Part shown: piece after piece, positions 28,596-37,268 of the stretch | Layout of the letters: every line of letters starts with the position of its first letter | Position numbering within the stretch: the first letter of the stretch is position 1 | NCBI GenBank assembly: GCA_023957385.1 | Contig: JAMLGZ010000002.1 | Span: 620,001 to 684,000, forward strand | DNA from: Brumimicrobium sp. | GTDB taxonomy: Bacteria; Bacteroidota; Bacteroidia; Flavobacteriales_D; Crocinitomicaceae | Direction of reading: 5' to 3' | Length of the DNA: 64,000 nt | Translations under genes and position numbers: made by a program | The notes under the pieces: model-generated | The model's database searches: none | Told to the model about the DNA's origin: nothing | Seen by the model: the letters and a program-made list of their open reading frames with translations, nothing else

Positions 28596-29088
28596 AGAAA
28601 AGTTGAACCAAGTAAGTACCTTTATCTTTGATATTGATGGGGTTCTTACGGATGGAAGCATATTTTTATTAGCAGATCAAGTGGTTCGCGTACTTAATTC
28701 TCGTGATGGTTTCGCACTTCAATATGCCAAGAAGCAAGGATATACTATTTTCGTAATTAGCGGAGGAAGTTCAGAATCTGTAAGAAATAGATTGTTGAAA
28801 ACAGGAGTGACAGAGGTGTTTTTGCGTACGCACAATAAACTTAAGAAATACGAAGAAATCAAATCTGAATATAAATTATCTGATCAGGAAATTTTGTATA
28901 TGGGAGATGATATTCCGGACTATGAAGTGATGAAACAAGTGGGTGTATCTTCATGCCCTTCTGATGCAGCGGTGGAAATAAAACGATTGGTTGATTATGT
29001 GTCTCCTTTCCAAGGAGGCCGTCATGCAGTACGAGATGTAATTGAACAAACCTTACGTGTGCAGAGTAAATGGTTTAAAGGAGAGTGA
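28585..29088 (+). CDS. KdsC-like HAD phosphatase (KDO-8-phosphate phosphatase family)
   Basis: A 167-residue cytoplasmic HAD-superfamily enzyme of the C0 type without a cap domain. Motif I is FDIDGVLTDG (Asp16 nucleophile, Asp18), motif II is VISGGSS, Lys is in motif III near NKLKKYEEI, and motif IV is YMGDDIPDYEVM. The length and the glycine-rich C-terminus (GGRHAVRDV) match KdsC. KdsC releases phosphate from KDO-8-P in lipopolysaccharide core synthesis. Related tetrameric HADs act on other sugar phosphates, so the exact substrate is likely but not certain. It is translationally coupled to the upstream DUF2520 gene. Confidence 0.84.
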   Translation: MNYKEKLNQVSTFIFDIDGVLTDGSIFLLADQVVRVLNSRDGFALQYAKKQGYTIFVISGGSSESVRNRLLKTGVTEVFLRTHNKLKKYEEIKSEYKLSDQEILYMGDDIPDYEVMKQVGVSSCPSDAAVEIKRLVDYVSPFQGGRHAVRDVIEQTLRVQSKWFKGE

Positions 29089-29094
29089 TAATTT

Positions 29095-30573
29095 CTAGCG
29101 TTTACTGATTTTAGCAGTCCAAACACTTTCCTTACCCATTATTTTTAAGAAATAAACACCTTGAGTCAATCCCTCTAAAGATAGGATGTTTTTACTTTCT
29201 CCTTTAAGAACAATCTCCCCTTGAATGGAGTGAATTTCATAAGTTAAACCAATAACTTCTGAAGGAAGATGAATGATGTCTGAGGTAGGGTTAGGGTATA
29301 TCTTTAATGATTTTTTTGGAGATTCGCTATACACAGAAAGAATACTAAACTCTTCAATATCATTATCATCTACGTATGGGTCAACTAGATTACGTCCTAT
29401 CTTTCCAAGCATACCTCGTGTTCCTGCAGTTAAATCTTTACCATTATCACTTGAAGTGCCAATAAAAGCAATACCTCCATCATTGGTTGGTATCATCTGA
29501 TTAATAAAATCATCGTTGTAAGCAGAGTAATTATATGAAGGACCCCAATAAAACATCAAACGACTAAATCGTATGATTTGAACATCCAATCCACCAGGAT
29601 AGGGTTCAGGACTTGCTTCTGGACCATCAAATTCAACAGCAATGAATAAACTATAATCCCAATCGTCTATTGTTGCCATGGCAGGAATCCATGTGTTGGT
29701 AGAATAGACGAAATCTCCTTGAACATGATCCAAATAATTTCCATTTAAGTCATATTGCCCATACCAGATATCATAAATTGTGGTATCAGAATTATAATAT
29801 GCGCCACAAGCATATATTTCATTCTCATATACTATCACATCTTTAATGAATGGAATGAGGCGTGTGTTGTCAAATTTGCTCCAATTTATTGAACCTGTAA
29901 GCGAACAAGAAATCAAAACACCTTTCTCAAAATTATTATCTCCCTTTTGTCCGCCAATCAGTAGTTCCGAACTTGAAATAGTATCTACTGCATAAGCAAT
30001 GTCATTTACTGGAGAAGCAATCGTTTTAGTCCATAGGGTATCTCCGTTTAAGTCGGTGAAGACCATGTACATATCTTTTTGTTGGGTCGTTAACCCATCT
30101 GTTTCTCCAACGAGTATAATCTGATTATCAAGAAGCATAGCATCATGTAAAATTTCCCAATTTGCTGTCCCATAGTTCTTCTGCCAGAGAAGATTTCCCA
30201 ACTCATCAGTTTTTAAAAGCATGAAATTGAAGTTGCCATCGTCAGTTTCACTTGAATATCCTGCGATATAGAAACCTTCTCCTTCTTTATGCATTACTCT
30301 AACTCCTACTTCGTCTGTAGTGTCAGAGCCATAATTTTGAGACCATAAATAATTTCCTAAACTGTCAACAATCATTAAGTAAGCCTGACCCGAAGCGCCA
30401 TCAAAGTCGCCCCCTACACCTGTAATGGCATAGGAAGAATCGGGAAGTTGTGTAATACCATTTCCTTTAACAAAAGAACCCGCAGTATATTTCTTATAAA
30501 AACCATTTTGCGTCATTCCGTAAAATGATGGTAATACAAGCAGGATAACTAATATTTTCTTTAGAATCTCCAT
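29095..30573 (-). CDS. Secreted repeat protein with T9SS type A sorting domain
   Basis: A 492-residue protein with a signal peptide (ending GMTQ). Residues about 25-400 contain repeats with the pattern GDT-LW-K and 'D..GN.LW...YG' (QNYGSDTTDEVGVRVM, KNYGTANWEILHDAML, TDLNGDTLWTKTI), suggesting a beta-propeller like those in delta-60-repeat proteins. The C-terminus is a T9SS sorting domain: SLKIYPNPTSDIIHLPSE, then GLTQGVYFLKI and KISKR. It is the last gene of a three-gene operon; its start overlaps the upstream barrel gene by 13 bases. Function unknown; surface location is inferred. Confidence 0.8.
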   Translation of the reverse strand: MEILKKILVILLVLPSFYGMTQNGFYKKYTAGSFVKGNGITQLPDSSYAITGVGGDFDGASGQAYLMIVDSLGNYLWSQNYGSDTTDEVGVRVMHKEGEGFYIAGYSSETDDGNFNFMLLKTDELGNLLWQKNYGTANWEILHDAMLLDNQIILVGETDGLTTQQKDMYMVFTDLNGDTLWTKTIASPVNDIAYAVDTISSSELLIGGQKGDNNFEKGVLISCSLTGSINWSKFDNTRLIPFIKDVIVYENEIYACGAYYNSDTTIYDIWYGQYDLNGNYLDHVQGDFVYSTNTWIPAMATIDDWDYSLFIAVEFDGPEASPEPYPGGLDVQIIRFSRLMFYWGPSYNYSAYNDDFINQMIPTNDGGIAFIGTSSDNGKDLTAGTRGMLGKIGRNLVDPYVDDNDIEEFSILSVYSESPKKSLKIYPNPTSDIIHLPSEVIGLTYEIHSIQGEIVLKGESKNILSLEGLTQGVYFLKIMGKESVWTAKISKR

Positions 30574-31790
30574 GTTACTTTTAATAAAATAGAATGACCC
30601 AATTGACTTCTTAGAACAGCGCCTAAAATATCTTCGGTTCCTATACTAATTAGAAGATTCTCCAAATGATAGGAAGCGTACAAGCCTACACGGAAATTTC
30701 CATATCCACCAAAAGTACCTTGAGCGCCCAATGAAAATTGTTCAAATGGTTGATAATGAATGCCTGCATATAACATAGGTTTGTAGGAGCGGTTCAAATA
30801 CATTCGAATGCCAAAAATGGATTGTAATTTTTTGGAAGAATGTACAGTTGCTACTTTGCCAATTTGTATAAAACCAGGTAAAAGTTTGGTTTGTCCTTTC
30901 TGTACCGTTTCTATTTGAAATGTGTCTTTTAGATTTTCTAAGACATTTTCTTTAAATAAATCATCTAGTGCAAATCCTGAGAACACGTCTTTGGTGCGTA
31001 TCGTTGTTTTTTGAGCGTCATTCAGATAGTAAAAACCAATGTTCCTTCCAGTGATATTCAAAACGCCATTAAATTTAGCATCAGGCTTTCCAAAGTTAAA
31101 ATTAAACCCAAAATTTACTGCTGCCCCCATGCCTTTGAAAAATGGGTATGGATTACTTTGATTAACTTCAGCATCTATATTCCATTTAATTTCGTCACCT
31201 TGTTGGTTAAAGGATAAATCTCCTTTTTCCACATCTATATCAAAGAAACTAATTGGTAAAACAGCATGCAGTGTAATATAAGATTTTGTTTTAAGGTTAT
31301 GGAATCCTCCTCCAACTGTTAAAAAACGTTCATAGCGTCCATACGTATTAGATAAATCTAATTTCTTTCCTAAAAAAGGTTCGTTGCCTAAGAAAGCTAA
31401 ACCAAAAAGGTCACTAGAATAATCTCCCCAAATATAAAAGTTGTCAGCAGCACCAATCATCCAACTCCAGTTCTCATTTTTTTTAAAAATACTTTTGCCT
31501 GAACGATACTCTAGTGAAACATATTCTCCTACGCCAAATCGGTTGTAATCTTTCTGCTTTTCGTATGTTTTTTTGCTTAAATCTTTACTGATTTCTCCGC
31601 CAAACATAAATTTCCGTGCAAATTCATTGTTAAGTGAAGTGCTGTGTTCAAAGATGTTTCCGTGTAATGAAATTTCATTATTAAATGGGAGCGTGTCATA
31701 GAGCGTTGGTAAGAGTTCTTGCGCGTATCCTGTAATTGTTTGAAAAAACAACAGCAAAACAGATATTATGTAAATAATTCTCTTTCTCAT
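30561..31790 (-). CDS. Outer-membrane beta-barrel-like protein (possibly DUF5723)
   Basis: A 409-residue protein with a signal peptide (ending TGYAQ) and many alternating amphipathic strands rich in Gly, Tyr and Phe (GVGEYVSLEYRSG, VGGGFHNLKTKSYITLHAVL, GMGAAVNFGFNFNFG), ending in a strand with terminal Phe (KVTWRF), typical of outer-membrane barrels. It resembles the DUF5723/PorP-like groups in Bacteroidota, but I cannot fix the family. Its start overlaps the upstream lipoprotein stop by four bases (ATGA), and its own end overlaps the T9SS protein gene, so the three products are probably made together at the outer membrane. Confidence 0.7.
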   Translation of the reverse strand: MRKRIIYIISVLLLFFQTITGYAQELLPTLYDTLPFNNEISLHGNIFEHSTSLNNEFARKFMFGGEISKDLSKKTYEKQKDYNRFGVGEYVSLEYRSGKSIFKKNENWSWMIGAADNFYIWGDYSSDLFGLAFLGNEPFLGKKLDLSNTYGRYERFLTVGGGFHNLKTKSYITLHAVLPISFFDIDVEKGDLSFNQQGDEIKWNIDAEVNQSNPYPFFKGMGAAVNFGFNFNFGKPDAKFNGVLNITGRNIGFYYLNDAQKTTIRTKDVFSGFALDDLFKENVLENLKDTFQIETVQKGQTKLLPGFIQIGKVATVHSSKKLQSIFGIRMYLNRSYKPMLYAGIHYQPFEQFSLGAQGTFGGYGNFRVGLYASYHLENLLISIGTEDILGAVLRSQLGHSILLKVTWRF

Positions 31791-33373
31791 AAACTAGATT
31801 TCAATTCTAGGTGTGCAGAAAGTAAAAACTTTAATGCTGCATTTGAATATACAATGTTATTATTGATATGTGTACTGTTGAAAGTAGCTCTTAGCATGAT
31901 ATACTTGGTTGTTGCTAATTTCTCTGCATTGTCTTTGCTAATATAAAATTCAACCGTATTGTCAGTTGCAATATGTTTTTCTAGCACATTATCCGTAGAA
32001 GCAGATAAAATCTGACCTTGTGATTTAATTTGTCCTAATGATTTATTATCCTCATCCAATAAAGTTAGTTCCACATTTACCCCATACGGAAAAGTATTTA
32101 ACGCTTTTAAGATAAATTTCCCTTGATTAACCTTCAGTAATTTGCTGTCATTCTTAAAATCGATAGCAAATGTATCTTGTAAGATTAAATCATCTATCCC
32201 AACACGAAGTGGAAAATTAGCATCGATATCTATTCCTATACGGCTTTTTGGATAAAGAATATCATTACCACTTGATGCGTTTCCATCAGGGTTAATCTCT
32301 AGGGCATATTGAAGTTGATATGTGCTACCTAGGTTTTCTAGAAATTGTTTTAAGTTTCCGGTAGAGTTATCAAAATGAAATGTAAGTTCAGACGGAATTA
32401 AGTTATCCCACGCTCCTTGAGTTTGATTCACATATAAAGAGTTAGAAAAATAGGGATGAGTTAGCGTCACGGTTTGAGAAGTTTTCTGATTTATACTTTC
32501 AATCCCATGAATCAATCCTTTTGCCCTAACTTTAATCCCATTTCGGATAGTTAAATTCAAATCAATATCATCAATGTTTACAGCTCCTCCCATAATCTTG
32601 TTGAAGAATGTTAAATCTACTTTGGTAGTATCTGAAAAGGTTGTGTGACCAAAGTAGCCTTTTGCATAATCCACCTCAACATCTTCAAATGAGATAGTAT
32701 AATTTATAATATCTTGAGGAGTTAGAGTAATGGTATTTCCTTGTGGATCTGTTTTTACTTTCATTTTAGATTGTAAAAGATTATAAGAATTACCAAGTTC
32801 TCCTCGTAAATCTATGTCATAACCCGTTAAGTCAAGGGTGAGTTTTGCTATACTTGGTTTTGCTTGAGTACCAGCGGCAACTTCTTCTGTGTGAGAATAT
32901 TCAACACCATTTTTAGAAGCTCCAGGGATAGAAATAGTAAAAATACCTTTTGTTGGAAGCGGATTTTCTAGTTTTACGATTGCCTTACCCTTTTTAACTC
33001 GGATTTCTTTTAGGGCGATATCCTTTAGATCAAAATTATGTTCCTGAATCTGATCTATGAATGTAAATCCAGGAGTGACGTTAATGGCATTTAAAGAACT
33101 TATAAAGGATTGCTTGATAGTAGTATCTGGAATCTTTACAAGTTTACTTAGATTTAAATCAACTAGTCTTCGTTTTAAAATTACTTGAATAGAATGATCG
33201 GTATTTATAGCAAAAGTTGAATCATTAACATAATCACTAATAACTAATGAGTCGTTTACAAGCGGTATAACCCAATCAGAAGTCCAATTTGCTTTCTCTT
33301 TTCGACAACTTATACTGATTGTTAGTAAAAACAGCAAGACACTTATGTAAAATAAAATTCTTTTGAGTTTCAT
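31787..33373 (-). CDS. Lipoprotein of unknown function
   Basis: A 528-residue protein with a lipoprotein signal: KRILFYISVLLFLLTISISC with Cys23 as the lipidated residue. The rest is beta-strand-rich, with repeated VDLNL, LTLDLTGYDIDLRG and NIDDIDLNLTIRNG segments and no domain I recognise. It is first in an operon with a barrel-like protein and a T9SS cargo protein. An outer-membrane lipoprotein plus barrel plus surface protein could form a complex, but this is inference only. The upstream -7-like element TATTTTCG differs from consensus at one position. Confidence 0.75.
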   Translation of the reverse strand: MKLKRILFYISVLLFLLTISISCRKEKANWTSDWVIPLVNDSLVISDYVNDSTFAINTDHSIQVILKRRLVDLNLSKLVKIPDTTIKQSFISSLNAINVTPGFTFIDQIQEHNFDLKDIALKEIRVKKGKAIVKLENPLPTKGIFTISIPGASKNGVEYSHTEEVAAGTQAKPSIAKLTLDLTGYDIDLRGELGNSYNLLQSKMKVKTDPQGNTITLTPQDIINYTISFEDVEVDYAKGYFGHTTFSDTTKVDLTFFNKIMGGAVNIDDIDLNLTIRNGIKVRAKGLIHGIESINQKTSQTVTLTHPYFSNSLYVNQTQGAWDNLIPSELTFHFDNSTGNLKQFLENLGSTYQLQYALEINPDGNASSGNDILYPKSRIGIDIDANFPLRVGIDDLILQDTFAIDFKNDSKLLKVNQGKFILKALNTFPYGVNVELTLLDEDNKSLGQIKSQGQILSASTDNVLEKHIATDNTVEFYISKDNAEKLATTKYIMLRATFNSTHINNNIVYSNAALKFLLSAHLELKSSL

Positions 33374-33490
33374 ATAAATTGTATAAGTCTTAACATTGGA
33401 CAGTACGAAAATAATGAAATATAAGATATATTTTATAACAAGTTTGAATTTGTTTTGATTTTAAAATGTAAGATAAATAGATTTTAGATA

Positions 33491-34777
33491 TTATCCTATC
33501 CAGTTTCCTTTGAGATATCCCTGAAAGAGATAGAGTTGAAGAATAATATTGGTGGCTAGAATCAGTAAATATAGTATCGTGTATTTTCTTTTGAGTAGAG
33601 GAATTGTTTGCAATAGTATGAACCCAATAAAACCTGCAAAGAAAAACATAGATTGAATATAATTGAGTTCGACTACATTGCTATATGGAAATCCGAATAC
33701 GATTAAGGTTATTACAAGTATAGCAGATAGAATGCGTATGTTTTTTTGGTTTACTTCTACGTTGAAAAGATGTTTAAATAATATGTAATGCAAAAAAGGA
33801 TTGCAGAATAGATAGCGATTCATACTTAAAATGGAAGTGCTATTATCCTCCTTTAAATGGAAGAAGAGTACATATAACAGTATCATGGATATATATATGA
33901 AACTTATAAAAAGAATTTCATCATTTATGTGTTTAATCTTTTTTTGGAAATATGAAATGCCCCATATAAGGCTATAGAAAGCAATAATTAATGCGCTATA
34001 GAAAGCCCAAGCATCTAGCCAAAGAATCCGATATCCGCGCCAAGTGGTTAAAGGAAAAGAGGGGAGTGAGAATAGGTGATTCCAATTGTTTGATTGGGAT
34101 TCGGAATAGGCAAAAATATTTCCTGTAGCATTTCCAATAATGTAAAAACCTAATAATGTTCCTAAGATAAGTGCAGATAATAATAGCAAGATTTGTAAAA
34201 AATGATGCTTTTTGTGATTGAACAAAAGAAGAGCAGATATCGCAGGAATCAGAAAAAATACGGAAGGTCTAACGAGAGAAAGCAATACAAATGATATAAA
34301 AACCCATTTCCATTTTTCTTTCTTCCAATTGATAATAGCCCATATCGTTAATCCATAAAACAAAGACTCTGAATAAGGAACATAGAAGAAAAATATGCTG
34401 GGAAGTGTGAGTATAAGGAGCGCTTTCAGATTAGAAGCTTTTAGGTATGAAGCGAGCCAAGAGAAGGAGACTAAGAAGATTAAAAAATTAATTATGCTTA
34501 TACCTAAGGGATTAAGGTGGAGTATTTTCCATAAATAGGGGAATCCTGGAAAAAAACCCGAGTTGCTTTGTACTTTTTCCTGAAATGAATAACCTTCAGT
34601 AACAATGGAGTGATACCAATTAGCATCCCATTGTAACAAAGATGAGGTGAAGTTGGTTAAAGAAATTTTACCAATAAATGTAAAAAGGATAAATAACAAC
34701 GTAAATGAAAGAAGATAAACAAAAGCAGTTGTAAAACTATACTCCTTGTTTAACCATTTTTCGAATTTACTACTCAT
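33491..34777 (-). CDS. PIG-V-like membrane mannosyltransferase/glycosyltransferase
   Basis: A 428-residue protein with about ten to eleven membrane segments. Near the N-terminus WDANWYHSIVTEGYSF and FFPGFPYLWKIL match the PIG-V pattern 'WDaxwYxxIaxxGY...FFPxyP'. PIG-V and its bacterial relatives are GT-C glycosyltransferases using polyprenyl-phosphate sugars, with the catalytic acidic residue in the first large loop (Asp in WDAN). The acceptor is unknown. It is a single gene, divergent from the small membrane-anchored protein at 34947. Confidence 0.76.
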   Translation of the reverse strand: MSSKFEKWLNKEYSFTTAFVYLLSFTLLFILFTFIGKISLTNFTSSLLQWDANWYHSIVTEGYSFQEKVQSNSGFFPGFPYLWKILHLNPLGISIINFLIFLVSFSWLASYLKASNLKALLILTLPSIFFFYVPYSESLFYGLTIWAIINWKKEKWKWVFISFVLLSLVRPSVFFLIPAISALLLFNHKKHHFLQILLLLSALILGTLLGFYIIGNATGNIFAYSESQSNNWNHLFSLPSFPLTTWRGYRILWLDAWAFYSALIIAFYSLIWGISYFQKKIKHINDEILFISFIYISMILLYVLFFHLKEDNSTSILSMNRYLFCNPFLHYILFKHLFNVEVNQKNIRILSAILVITLIVFGFPYSNVVELNYIQSMFFFAGFIGFILLQTIPLLKRKYTILYLLILATNIILQLYLFQGYLKGNWIG

Positions 34778-34922
34778 GATGTTTTATTGAAGTGTAAATC
34801 TACTATTATTTTTTTTAAATATGCATGTATAAGAAAGAGACAAACGATGTCTTGTTATAAAATTTCCTTTTCTTTTTCACGTTAATTTTTGTTACCAGAC
34901 TCATTTATTTGGTAAAGGATGT

Positions 34923-34930
34923 TATTTTTG
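34923..34930 (+). promoter_or_regulatory. -7 promoter element TATTTTTG
   Basis: Exact TAnnTTTG match 16 bases before the ATG at 34947, giving a leader of about 12 bases. No -33 TTG at the expected distance. Confidence 0.5.
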
Positions 34931-34946
34931 AAGAAAACTTAAGAAG

Positions 34947-35468
34947 ATGGAGTATTTAGCATATATTGTTGTTGGATTGGTGCCTGCTTTGGCAGTTATC
35001 ATTGCTGTTTATATTGTTCAAAGAGAAAATAAAGACAAGGAATTAAGTCATCTTTCGTTACAATTGAAAGGAGATAGACAAAAATTATTTGTTGAGCCTA
35101 GAATGGAAGCATATCAACGCATTATTCTATTGCTAGAGCGTATCACTCCTCATAACTTAATTATGCGTTTGCATCATTCGAATAAAGCAGCGTCCTTGTT
35201 TCAGCAGGATTTGTTGAATAATATTCGTACTGAATTTGATCACAATGTAGCGCAACAGTTATTTATTCCTATCAATATTTGGGATTATGTAAAAAAAAGT
35301 AAAGAAGAAACGATTAAAATTATCAATACTGCTGCAGGACAATTGGATGAACATGCTACTTCTATTGATTTAGCAAATAAGATATTTGAAATAGCAGGGG
35401 AGTTAGAAGAATTACCAACTGAGATTGCTATTAAGATTTTAAAAGATGATTTCCAACGCATGTTTTAA
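34947..35468 (+). CDS. Conserved single-pass membrane protein, function unknown
   Basis: A 173-residue protein. Residues about 4-25 are a membrane segment (AYIVVGLVPALAVIIAVYIV), followed by a helical cytoplasmic part. This includes RMEAYQRIILLLERITPHNL, LHHSNKAASLFQQDLLNNIR and EFDHNVAQQLFIP, a pattern I know from hypothetical proteins widespread in Bacteroidota but with no assigned role. It is followed after 35 bases by a carboxypeptidase-regulatory-like protein. Heptad spacing suggests some coiled coil. Confidence 0.72.
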   Translation: MEYLAYIVVGLVPALAVIIAVYIVQRENKDKELSHLSLQLKGDRQKLFVEPRMEAYQRIILLLERITPHNLIMRLHHSNKAASLFQQDLLNNIRTEFDHNVAQQLFIPINIWDYVKKSKEETIKIINTAAGQLDEHATSIDLANKIFEIAGELEELPTEIAIKILKDDFQRMF

Positions 35469-35518
35469 TATGAACTAAAACTGGAATCTTTTTTGTATAT
35501 TCATTGAAAACAATAATT

Positions 35519-36154
35519 ATGAGATATTTTTTACTAGCACTTTCTTTATTTATTTTCGGCTTTAGCTATTCACAGAATAAGAAATCTGAAAAATTAATTC
35601 AATTATCCGGAGTATTAGTTTCTGCAGATAGTTTGGACCAAGTCTCCTATGCCTCTATCATGAATAAAACCACCCATAATGGGACAATTTCAGACTATTA
35701 CGGTTATTTTAGTTTTGTTACTCGTCCTGGAGACACCATTATTTTCAATGCTTTTGGATTTAAAACTGGGTCATACATTGTTCCAGACACCTTGTCTGAA
35801 TATCGTTATTCTATCATCCATATCATGATACCTGATACGTTGATTTTACCTCAGGTAGATATTTATCCTTGGCCTTCTAAGGAAGCTTTTGCTAAAGCTT
35901 TTATTGAAATGGATCCGTATGATGATGCTATTCGTCGAGCACACCGACAGTTGTCGGGAGAGAATTTAGCCGCCATAGCCGCACGACTTCCCACAGATGG
36001 CAAACTGGCATATAATTGGCAAGCTCAACAAACGCGGACAATGTTATATACCAAAGGACAAACCCCTATTAACAATCTGTTGAATCCAGTTGCTTGGAGC
36101 AAATTTATTCAATCATGGAAAAATGGAGATTTCCAGAGAGAATCGGGGAAATAG
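35519..36154 (+). CDS. Exported protein with carboxypeptidase-regulatory-like domain
   Basis: I start at the ATG at 35519 (MRYFLLA), which gives a clean signal peptide ending FGFSYSQ; the TTG at 35504 would add five residues. The protein is 211 residues. Residues about 27-115 are a carboxypeptidase D regulatory-like/beta-barrel-plug-type domain (LSGVLVSADSLDQVSYASIM, then DYYGYFSFVTRPGDTIIFNA and GFKTGSY). The C-terminal half is helical and unrecognised. Its periplasmic or outer-membrane location is likely; function unknown. Confidence 0.74.
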   Translation: MRYFLLALSLFIFGFSYSQNKKSEKLIQLSGVLVSADSLDQVSYASIMNKTTHNGTISDYYGYFSFVTRPGDTIIFNAFGFKTGSYIVPDTLSEYRYSIIHIMIPDTLILPQVDIYPWPSKEAFAKAFIEMDPYDDAIRRAHRQLSGENLAAIAARLPTDGKLAYNWQAQQTRTMLYTKGQTPINNLLNPVAWSKFIQSWKNGDFQRESGK

Positions 36155-36484
36155 TAAAGAAATTCTGAATAATCTCATATTTACCACATACCGTAAATAT
36201 ATTGTGTTTATCTAGGATGGCTTTGTAAGATAAAGTCGCTACTTCCGAGACAACCATAGCGAGACAAAGCTAACTGAACAACGAAAATATAATCGAATAA
36301 AAACCTTCGATTCAACGAGGCGTGAGATATAAAGGATTGTTCGATAAATATTGTTTGACAAATACCCATAGGGACGTACGGCCGTATGTCCCTACGGGTA
36401 TTTGTCAAACAATCCTATAAATTGGATTTAAATGAATGTTAGATATAAAATTTTCCAACTAAATATTTTGTAAACCCCCTTCTA
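36155..36484. other. Gene-free 330-base stretch with structured inverted repeats
   Basis: No coding frame. It holds a two-step inverted repeat, GCTTTGT (36220-36226) / ACAAAGC (36264-36270) enclosing TCGCTA (36236-36241) / TAGCGA (36257-36262), and a 62-base near-perfect palindrome listed separately. It lies between convergent genes. Confidence 0.55.
36351..36412. repeat. 62-base near-perfect palindrome
   Basis: Left arm 36351-36381 and right arm 36382-36412 are reverse complements at 29 of 31 positions with no spacer. The centre is ACGGCCGT. Two short words outside (GGATTGTT at 36333-36340 and AACAATCC ending near 36415) extend the symmetry. It may be a mobile-element remnant, a recombination site or a strong bidirectional transcript end. 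Confidence 0.75.
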
Positions 36485-37024
36485 CTAATAAACTTTATAT
36501 CGTTTAAAGAAAGCATCCCAGTTCCATAAAAAGTTTTTCATAATTTCATCCATCCTTTTTATGAATAGTGGGTTGGGAGTGTTGAGGCTTTTAAAATAAT
36601 TTTCTTGGTATTCGTTGAGACCATATTTGTGAAACATACCTTTTGACATGCTGTATAGCGTGACTTTAGAAGGATAGTTTACACGTTTCATAAAGGCAGC
36701 GTAATCATTGTATAATTCTTTGAAATCTTTTTCTTCCATTCCAAGTGAATCTGCTAACATATTAAAGATTACAGGCATTAATGATTTTTGTTGTGAAGGA
36801 GAAAAAGTATTAGAAAGTTCTCCTATGTTGCCTGCAATTACAATCATAGCAAAATGGCCATTGCGTGCATCTTTTAAATCAGGTGGTGTAACAAAGGCAG
36901 GGTCTTCTTCTAAAAATGATTTAATTTCATTGAATCCTTGTTCTATCGTATTAAGGATTCCATTAACAAAATATTTTGCTAATACTTCGTCTGAAAGTCG
37001 TTTCTTAAATAATGTATCCAACAT
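36485..37024 (-). CDS. Conserved hypothetical protein
   Basis: A 179-residue soluble, mostly helical protein without signal peptide or membrane segment. Recognisable sub-segments such as ARNGHFAMIVIAGNIGEL and YPSKVTLYSMSKGMFHKYGL do not match a family I know. Codon use and base composition are like the surroundings, so it is probably a real gene. It is single, convergent with the exported protein gene at 35519 across the palindrome region. Confidence 0.65.
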   Translation of the reverse strand: MLDTLFKKRLSDEVLAKYFVNGILNTIEQGFNEIKSFLEEDPAFVTPPDLKDARNGHFAMIVIAGNIGELSNTFSPSQQKSLMPVIFNMLADSLGMEEKDFKELYNDYAAFMKRVNYPSKVTLYSMSKGMFHKYGLNEYQENYFKSLNTPNPLFIKRMDEIMKNFLWNWDAFFKRYKVY

Positions 37025-37219
37025 GGAGCAGTAATTAAATCGTTCGCAACAAAGTTAGAAAGGAATTAAAGCATAAAAACTCATGTAAAATCAGTTTATC
37101 AACACGCTTATTAACAGATAGATTGAAAAGAGAGAATCTACTATCCGAGATGAGTAGGGTTCTTGTATCTACCTTCCCAATTTTAACTTTAGATCTGAAT
37201 AGATTTTACTGATAATAAA

Positions 37220-37250
37220 AATGCGGAGTATTTTTTATATACTCCGCATT
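37220..37250 (-). terminator. Rho-independent terminator of the TonB-dependent receptor gene
   Basis: AATGCGGAGTA (37220-37230) and TACTCCGCATT (37240-37250) form a perfect 11-bp stem with a 9-base loop. Read on the minus strand it is followed by TTTTATTATC, 18 bases after the receptor stop. Confidence 0.8.
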
Positions 37251-37268
37251 ATCTCTATTTAATGTCTT

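Noticed and set aside
34631..34645. TTGTAACAAAGATGAGG as a fourth Crp-type operator
   Set aside because: It lies inside a coding region, lacks the GTnnC right half and has no -7 element at the required distance.
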